64,000 bases of DNA from Sipunculus nudus (lineage: Eukaryota > Annelida > Sipuncula > Golfingiida > Sipunculidae), in assembly GCA_026874595.1 (NCBI GenBank), contig CM049308.1:17730001-17794000 (forward strand). The letters are read 5' to 3'. A program made the translations under genes and the position numbers. Below are positions 58,367-64,000 of the stretch, piece after piece; position 1 is the stretch's first letter, and every line of letters starts with the position of its first letter. The notes beneath the pieces are model-generated. The model did no database searches. It saw only the letters and a program-made list of their open reading frames with translations, and had not been told where the DNA came from.

Positions 58367-59315
58367 TACTGTAGAACATGTTATTTTTGCAAAACTCAAA
58401 TTACACTTATTCGCAAGGTCCAGCCTTTCGCAAGCATGTAATTTTTGCATTTTGATGGTGTTGTTTTCACACCCATGCACAAAATAAATAAATAAATAAA
58501 TTGAGGTTGCAAAATTTGTTGACAGAAGAATGGATTTTCATCAAATGTTGTGTGCTGATGGGTCTTAATGAACCTTAGCTACTCGGTATGAATAGTGGCG
58601 CCACCTGCATTATCTTCATTTTTAAGTATTTTTACCTGTATTTTTGAAAATGCTAGGTCTGTTAAACAAAGGCACAAATCCTACCCGTAAAGGCTAGAAT
58701 CATAAACCTCTGCATCCTGAGAGTTCTTCAAAAGTTCTCCTCACAAACCTGAAATTAAGTCACTGTGACCTATATTCATCAAGTTACAGGGGATGTATGA
58801 GCAGTTTGAGCACCCCAGAAATAATGTAAAATACACATAAATTGCCAGATTCCTCAGGAACGGCTACATAAATTTTCATCAAAATTGGTGTGCTTCTGGG
58901 TCTTAATGAACCTTAGCTACTGGGCATGAATGGTGGTGCCACCTACATTATTTTAATTAGTTGTCTGTGCAAGGACATGTCAACATGTCAGTCAGCTGAG
59001 CGTCATGACCCATGGGTCACTTGTTTCTATGTTGAAAGCATTCAGTTCCTGTTGACACTATACCTTGGTGCAGATGTGAAAATAAGTTTGTGTTTTTTTG
59101 TTAACGTGTTTTTCACTGAACTAATATACAAAGATTTAATTTTACAAAGGTCTAGGTAAATTGAACCTCATAATCTTGCACTGGACATGCTTACTTCTGC
59201 GAGTATTACTGAGTATGGAATGTTATTTTTGCAAGCATTTAATTTTTGCAAATCAAGGTGACCTTGCATAATTTGCAAAAATAACATGCTCGTGAAAAAT
59301 TCCAGTTCTACAGTA
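58367..59315. mobile_element. TIR element TACTGTAGAA...TTCTACAGTA
   Basis: The ends TACTGTAGAACATGTTATTT and (inverted) CTACAGTA are joined by inverted blocks GTTATTTTTGCAAA / TTTGCAAAAATAAC and CGCAAGGTC / GACCTTGC. TA at each end fits a Tc1/mariner-like target duplication. A tandem-core element with a Helentron-like 3' end is nested inside (to 59029). Confidence 0.72.
58480..59029 (+). mobile_element. Nested tandem-core element, 3' end intact
   Basis: Two units of about 340 bp (GGGTCTTAATGAACCTTAGC at about 58560 and 58898; GTGGCGCCACCT at 58595 and a variant at 58932). The 3' end has GCTGAGCG, the perfect palindrome TGACCCATGGGTCA (59006-59019) and CTTGTTTCTA, the same last ten bases as the element ending at 25785. 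The 5' end is not clear. Confidence 0.68.
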
Positions 59316-59913
59316 CTTTATTTAACAAAATTTAATTTGAACTATACCTATTCAAAAATTGTTATCCTCTGTCACACCCTATAAAGTAAAAAAGAGGTGC
59401 CTGGATTTTACCTGACCATAGATCTATAACAAGCTCAGAGTGTATAACATCTTGCTATTGCAACACCAAGAAGAATGGCTTAATATCATATATCCTCATG
59501 AAAAATCATCATGTATGTGCCAAAAGGCCAGTCATTATCCACAGATAACGAGTACTTTTTTTTTTTTATCAAATTAGCTTCTGACTGCTATGTTTGATGG
59601 CATTTAACAGAATTAATATTGCAGATTGAATTTTGTATTACTTTGTAAAGGTCATTGCTGTAATAATTGTATGTGGTTATGGCAGAATATATCTCACAAA
59701 AACAACAAAATATTTGTATAATATATACTTATGATTCTCCGTTCCCACTAGCTTATGTTAATTTTGAGGATGTACTTTTTCTTAACAATGGCTAAAAAAT
59801 TATTGCCTTCAGCACCACCAGATCTGGTTATATCAGTACAGTGGTCATAATGATATTTAAACAGGCAGGGATGGGCATCATATCATTTTGAATTTAAATG
59901 CAAAATGCCAATA
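59316..59913. other. PACS intron 1
   Basis: No feature recognised. Confidence 0.5.
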
Positions 59914-60094
59914 TACAGTGGAACCCCACAACTATGACCACCCTGCAGTTGCAACCACCCCCACATTTTCAACCATTTTCTTGGTCCTGAATATACCATC
60001 CAGGTAATTTAGAGTTTCACAAATATGACCACCCCGAAATTACGACCACTTTGGTCAGTCCCCAAGGTGGTCTTAATTGTGGGGTTCCACTGTA
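59914..60094. mobile_element. Tc1/mariner-pogo-like MITE, 181 bp (family 1, copy 2)
   Basis: TACAGTGGAACCCCACA at the left is the inverse of TGTGGGGTTCCACTGTA at the right, apart from one or two bases. TATGACCACC blocks recur inside. It matches the copy in the YIF1 3' UTR at 23160. Confidence 0.88.
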
Positions 60095-61440
60095 CCCATA
60101 TACAGTGTTGTAAAGACAGTGATGAAAGACTCGAGTTAGTACTTGGAATCCAGTCCGGACTCACCTTCAACTTTTTAGGGACCTGGACTCTTGACTGAGG
60201 GTCTTTGACTCAGACTCAGAGATATGGGGATAGGGTCCATCTCAAGTCCAGTAGAAGGAGGGTTCTGTCATTTGCTATAAAGTCATTTGTGTACATGTTT
60301 AAACATTTAACAAAATAAGACTAAGTTTATATAAAAAAAAACTTAACATACCAAGGTCCAAGCTTTAGCTCTGTTTCAGGAGGTAAATTCATGTAATTAA
60401 ACATTCAAGTAAAAAGCATGTGTAAAGTAACATAATAAATCTTATGGTAATCTCAATATTCATTTTAAATTTCTTTTAACTTATATATGATAATTCCCAA
60501 TGTGAACTTGTACATTACAATATACCCATCTCAACTTGTGAGTTCCGAACTCAACTGGATTCACATCTACACTGTGACATATACAACAAAGCCCTTCAGA
60601 TGACAGTCTTATGCACAAATCATCTCTGTTTGTAAACCAAGACCAGGAGGTGGCCTCCTCATTATTCTTCTTCATCACCTATTACTTATTACCTTTGGGG
60701 GGGGGGGGGATTTGAAGATGTTTATGTTTTCACCCTTGTTTGTGTAATTTTTGTTGAAGATGTGGTATGCAAAAGTAGTGAGCTGATTTTCATGAATTTT
60801 AGTGTGAAGGCTCTAATGATTCTTTCAATAATTACATGAGACCTGATGCCATCTTGAAAAAAAAATACATTTCATTCATTTTTTCTCAAAATACTCAATG
60901 TTATATCACATTCTGATTTCAGTTGAAATACGAGTTTGTGAACATAATATCACTCATTGAAAACTAAAACCAAAATTGTTAGTGAAAACAAAATTGATTT
61001 TCAGATTTTGCTTATTCTTTATTAAAATTAATGGGAGCTGAGAAGAAAGGATACCGTTTTTAAGGCTTTACTAGTTTTAGTGTCTTGACTGCAAAAGTTA
61101 TATATCCAATCTTTGTTTCTTGTCTTAAAGATTTCTTTGCTGGAAATATTGTTAGGTCATATAATTACACAACAGGACTGAGCACCATGGTCAGAGGGTC
61201 ATTTGATAGAAGAGGATAATGTTTATACCTTGCTAATTGAATATTACTGGCAAAAAATGTTTATGTGCTTTGGTTCCAGGAAGCAAATGTGAAAGTAATG
61301 GATAAACAAACACTGAAAATTAAGAAGATCAACTTGTGTGATAGTATCAGTAAAATTGATATTTATAGCTGTGGTTTTATATTTGTAGTTGTGAATACTG
61401 ATAGCAGCACTGTTACTTATTATATAGTAGTTATAAAGGA
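60095..61440. other. PACS intron 1
   Basis: A GACTC/GAGTC-rich stretch at 60125-60250 may be a degraded repeat; a G tract lies at 60697-60709. Confidence 0.45.
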
Positions 61441-61444
61441 AAAT

Positions 61445-61620
61445 AATTAGAAATGGACACCAGCCCATTAACTGTAGATATAGTAATTATCAATGGAAAT
61501 TATAAAATATAGACACTAGTCCAGTAACTGTAGATATAGTAATTATCAAAGGAAATAATAAAATATTGACACAAGCCCAGTAACTATATATTTAATAATT
61601 TAAAAGAAAAATAATCAGAT
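61445..61620 (+). repeat. Short tandem repeat, about 56-bp unit, three copies
   Basis: GACACCAGCCC, GACACTAGTCC and GACACAAGCCC recur about 56 bp apart with GTAACTGTAGATATAGTAAT between them. Confidence 0.85.
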
Positions 61621-62128
61621 TTGGATAAAAGCCCCATCCAGTGATTAAAAAGTCAAATTAACATAATACTTTCATAGTGACATTAAATGACTCCATAATA
61701 ATTGATTATCAAAAACTGATACAGCATATTCATCCAATTGTCAATAATTTAAATAAACTGAAGATATACTATAAAAGCATTACTGGTAGTGTTCCATATA
61801 CACATAATGAAACATTTTTTATTGACTTGTGTGGAAAAAATTGGAAATTGTTCTGGTGAGCACTTTGAAAGAATTTTAGATTGCATAAACCTTGTGAATC
61901 AGCATGGAAATCAGTTGAATTTTCTTCCAGCAATATGCATGAACATTTGCTTTTTATTTATTTTTTACATACTCATGTCTATTTTTATGTAACTTATTAG
62001 ATACAATTTGAACTCATTTTCACGGAGGACCAGATGATGCCCATCTTCAAACTGTTAAGAAATATGAAGGTTGTGAGCTAACCAGTTCATCCCATGCTTG
62101 AAATACAGGTGTATTGATAGTTATTACT
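61621..62128. other. PACS intron 1
   Basis: No feature recognised. Confidence 0.5.
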
Positions 62129-62550
62129 AGTGGTAGGAATTCGTTTTAAAATCATCATAATCAGTGATCGAAAAATAAAAACGACCCATGATCAATTTTT
62201 AATCGATTATTTTATGCACTTTCTATGTTACCTTGAAATCTGCTGTACATATACTTGTGCCTAAAATATTGACTTAAGTAAACAGTCTGACATGAACATA
62301 GGTATTCATGCTGAAACCATCAATCCACCAACATCCTAGGTTGACTTGCCGTCAGACAATGGTTGCCTGCGCGAGGTTCCATTTTAATGCTGTTCATTAA
62401 TCTGTGTTTGTATATCTCTGATATAGATTAGATTCTTTGAATGTGCATACATAATCGTTTTTAATGGATTATGCAAAAATGCAATCGATTTAATTGATTT
62501 TGAAAGAAAACGACCAATCATCAACATATTTGATTATTCGGCACACCACT
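62129..62550. mobile_element. hAT-like MITE, AGTGGT...ACCACT ends
   Basis: The left AGTGGTAGGAATTCG and the right CGGCACACCACT are inverted and degenerate. The subterminal ATCGATTATT-type motifs occur in both orientations. It resembles hAT MITEs ending CAGTGGTGTGCCGAAT. Confidence 0.6.
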
Positions 62551-62922
62551 TGTAATTACAAAAGAATTTTTTTTCTATCTTGGTTCTTACAACAAAATAA
62601 AACAAAATAAAAATAACACATTGTACGTCATATTATTGTGTTAAAAATGAAATCAATAACAAATATATTTTGATTTAGAGAGAAAAGCATGAGTTTGTGA
62701 GTGATCATATAAAATATTATATGATATATAATATAGCAAGCAAAGCCTGCAGGGTTAAAAATGTGATTTGAAAGTTACATGCCAGCTTGGCCTGTTGCTT
62801 AGAGTTTTCACAGACCCGCCAGGAAAATTTATCAAAAGGATACAAAACTTAGAGTATGATCTGGTTTATTTACACAAAGAACTTCAAAATAAAGCTTGAT
62901 AGCTTTTTTTCATAATTTTATG
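62551..62922. other. PACS intron 1
   Basis: No feature recognised. Confidence 0.5.
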
Positions 62923-63520
62923 TCCAGATCCAAATTGGGGTTTAGGCCAAACTGAATCTTGATCAGGATTTGGTCTGTACCATTCACTGATTTGTCTGGA
63001 CCAATTTCTGATTGGTCCACAAAAAAATTCCTGATTGGGATTCTGACCCTTCCAAACCCCTATCAGGATCTGATCCAGCCCATATCCTGATTCAGACTGA
63101 GCTGACATAATACTTAATAATGCCTTCATCACATACTTCTGATTAAATTCTAAAAAAATTACCTTTGTTCAGCCCACTCATAAACTTAAATCTAATTTCG
63201 CCGTGATAAAATTTGATTAATGCCATGCTAAACTTCAAATACATATTGGTAGTTGAACAAGTGAATTTTATTACAACTGATACGTGACATAAATTTATAA
63301 GGAATAAAAGAATACAGATTATTGTGGCACAACTTAACCTGATTAAAAAATTGTAATATGTTGTACTTTATGAATAATATTTTATACTGTCTTGTATTAC
63401 CTACATGCATCATGAATGTATAAATAAAAAAATAAGCAATAAAGTTTTTATAAATATAAACAATTTTTCATTGATTTGATTATTAAAAGAGCCTTGTGGA
63501 CATGAAGCGAGCATGTAGAT
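62923..63520. mobile_element. Palindrome-chain element B, copy 2 (degraded)
   Basis: The palindrome zone (62923-63110; for example CTGAATCTTGATCAGGATTT, CCTGATTCAGACTGAGCTGA) and the following AT-rich body (to GTAGATACAGTTATGAGCT near 63530) match 53800-54480. The palindromes have decayed (CCCGATCGGG to CTTGATCAGG), and the start is truncated. Confidence 0.75.
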
Positions 63521-63530
63521 ACAGTTATGA

Positions 63531-64000
63531 GCTCTGAAAACTCACTAAAAATTCTCTTGTTATTTTCCAGTGTTTTGAAGTTAACATTGGCAGACAACAG
63601 AACCACAGTGTAATTTGATAAACTCAAGAGAGAGACCCCTATTTGTGGAACACTTAGTAATTAATGGTACTTACCTGTAAAGTGATTCAAGCTGATTTGA
63701 AAATTTAGCATCACCTTGTGTTTTGGCCAGAATGGTACACTAGGGATGGATTTTCACATGTAATGATCACTTATAAATACTTACACTAATTTTTTTTCTT
63801 ATTTATCTATATTAATCGGCTACAGTGTTCAATTAAAGGGACATAATCAGGAGCTATATTATGCCTATTCTTTCACAGTATCAGTTAATTTATGCTTCAT
63901 AGTCATACAAAAATTTCCTAGCAACCCCCCCCCCCCCCCAGCACACAGTACCTCCCATGCAGTACCTCCCATAACACTTTTTTATGGTTCTGTGTGTGAG
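63531..64000. other. PACS intron 1, window end
   Basis: A 15-C tract lies at 63925-63939, followed by two copies of CAGTACCTCCCAT. Otherwise nothing. Confidence 0.5.

Larger units (their letters stand above)
34304..64000 (+). other. Inferred PACS intron 1 (start)
   Basis: No exon with PACS or other recognisable protein similarity was found on either strand after 34303. The stretch is AT-rich and filled with repeats listed separately. The first intron of vertebrate PACS genes is also very long. This reading fails if another gene lies here unseen. Confidence 0.55.

Noticed and set aside
34304-64000. Further PACS exons
   Set aside because: I looked for sequence resembling LCSLTLKKLVV, ILRSNEI, QYPHFLKR and RRKRYKNRTILGYK flanked by splice sites and found none. 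A small diverged exon could have been missed.

Overview
This is animal nuclear DNA: AT-rich, intron-rich, with spliced genes, long introns, many dispersed repeats and microsatellites, and no operons. The two recognisable genes are conserved across animals. The repeats include hairpin-ended elements with tandem-repeat cores that resemble the bivalve 'pearl' / DINE-TR (Helentron-derived) class, so a marine lophotrochozoan, probably a mollusc, is the best guess. That placement is inference.

Layout. 1-5980: repeat-rich DNA upstream of the first gene (two adjacent hairpin/tandem elements at 1-1470, a long-TIR hairpin element at 2196-2508, a short hairpin element at 4070-4161, CCAAT/GC-box-containing DNA near 3600-3970). 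5981-about 23850: a complete YIF1 gene (YIF1A/YIF1B orthologue; Golgi/ER multispanning membrane protein) on the + strand, nine coding exons, 311 codons, with a probable extra intron in the 3' UTR. All exon phases match. Its introns carry several TIR elements, a decayed tandem duplicate of exon 7, and a 36-bp minisatellite made of 3'-splice-site-like units. About 23850-34196: intergenic, dominated by two hairpin-ended elements with tandem cores (24179-25785, 25902-26706) and scattered repeat relics. 34197-34303: the first coding exon of a PACS-family gene (phosphofurin acidic cluster sorting protein). I found no second PACS exon, so 34304-64000 is read as the first part of a long PACS intron 1.

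That intron is a repeat landscape. It holds a hAT-like outer element (43973-46413) enclosing a 1,988-bp element whose two 264-bp inverted arms are chains of GATC-centred palindromes; relatives of that element at 53694-54643 and 62923-63520; a duplicated 1.27-kb repeat (47996-49270 and 49925-53143) whose second copy was split by a 1.95-kb Helentron-like element, so that copy 1 acts as an empty site; a 2.3-kb, 44-bp-unit satellite with 704-bp higher-order structure (55147-57428); and several MITEs.

Both genes act in early secretory / Golgi trafficking and lie in the same orientation about 10 kb apart. Nothing in the sequence shows they are co-regulated. The least explained features are the GATC-palindrome-chain elements, a 20-bp perfect palindrome recurring inside otherwise unrelated tandem cores, and the duplicated YIF1 exon.
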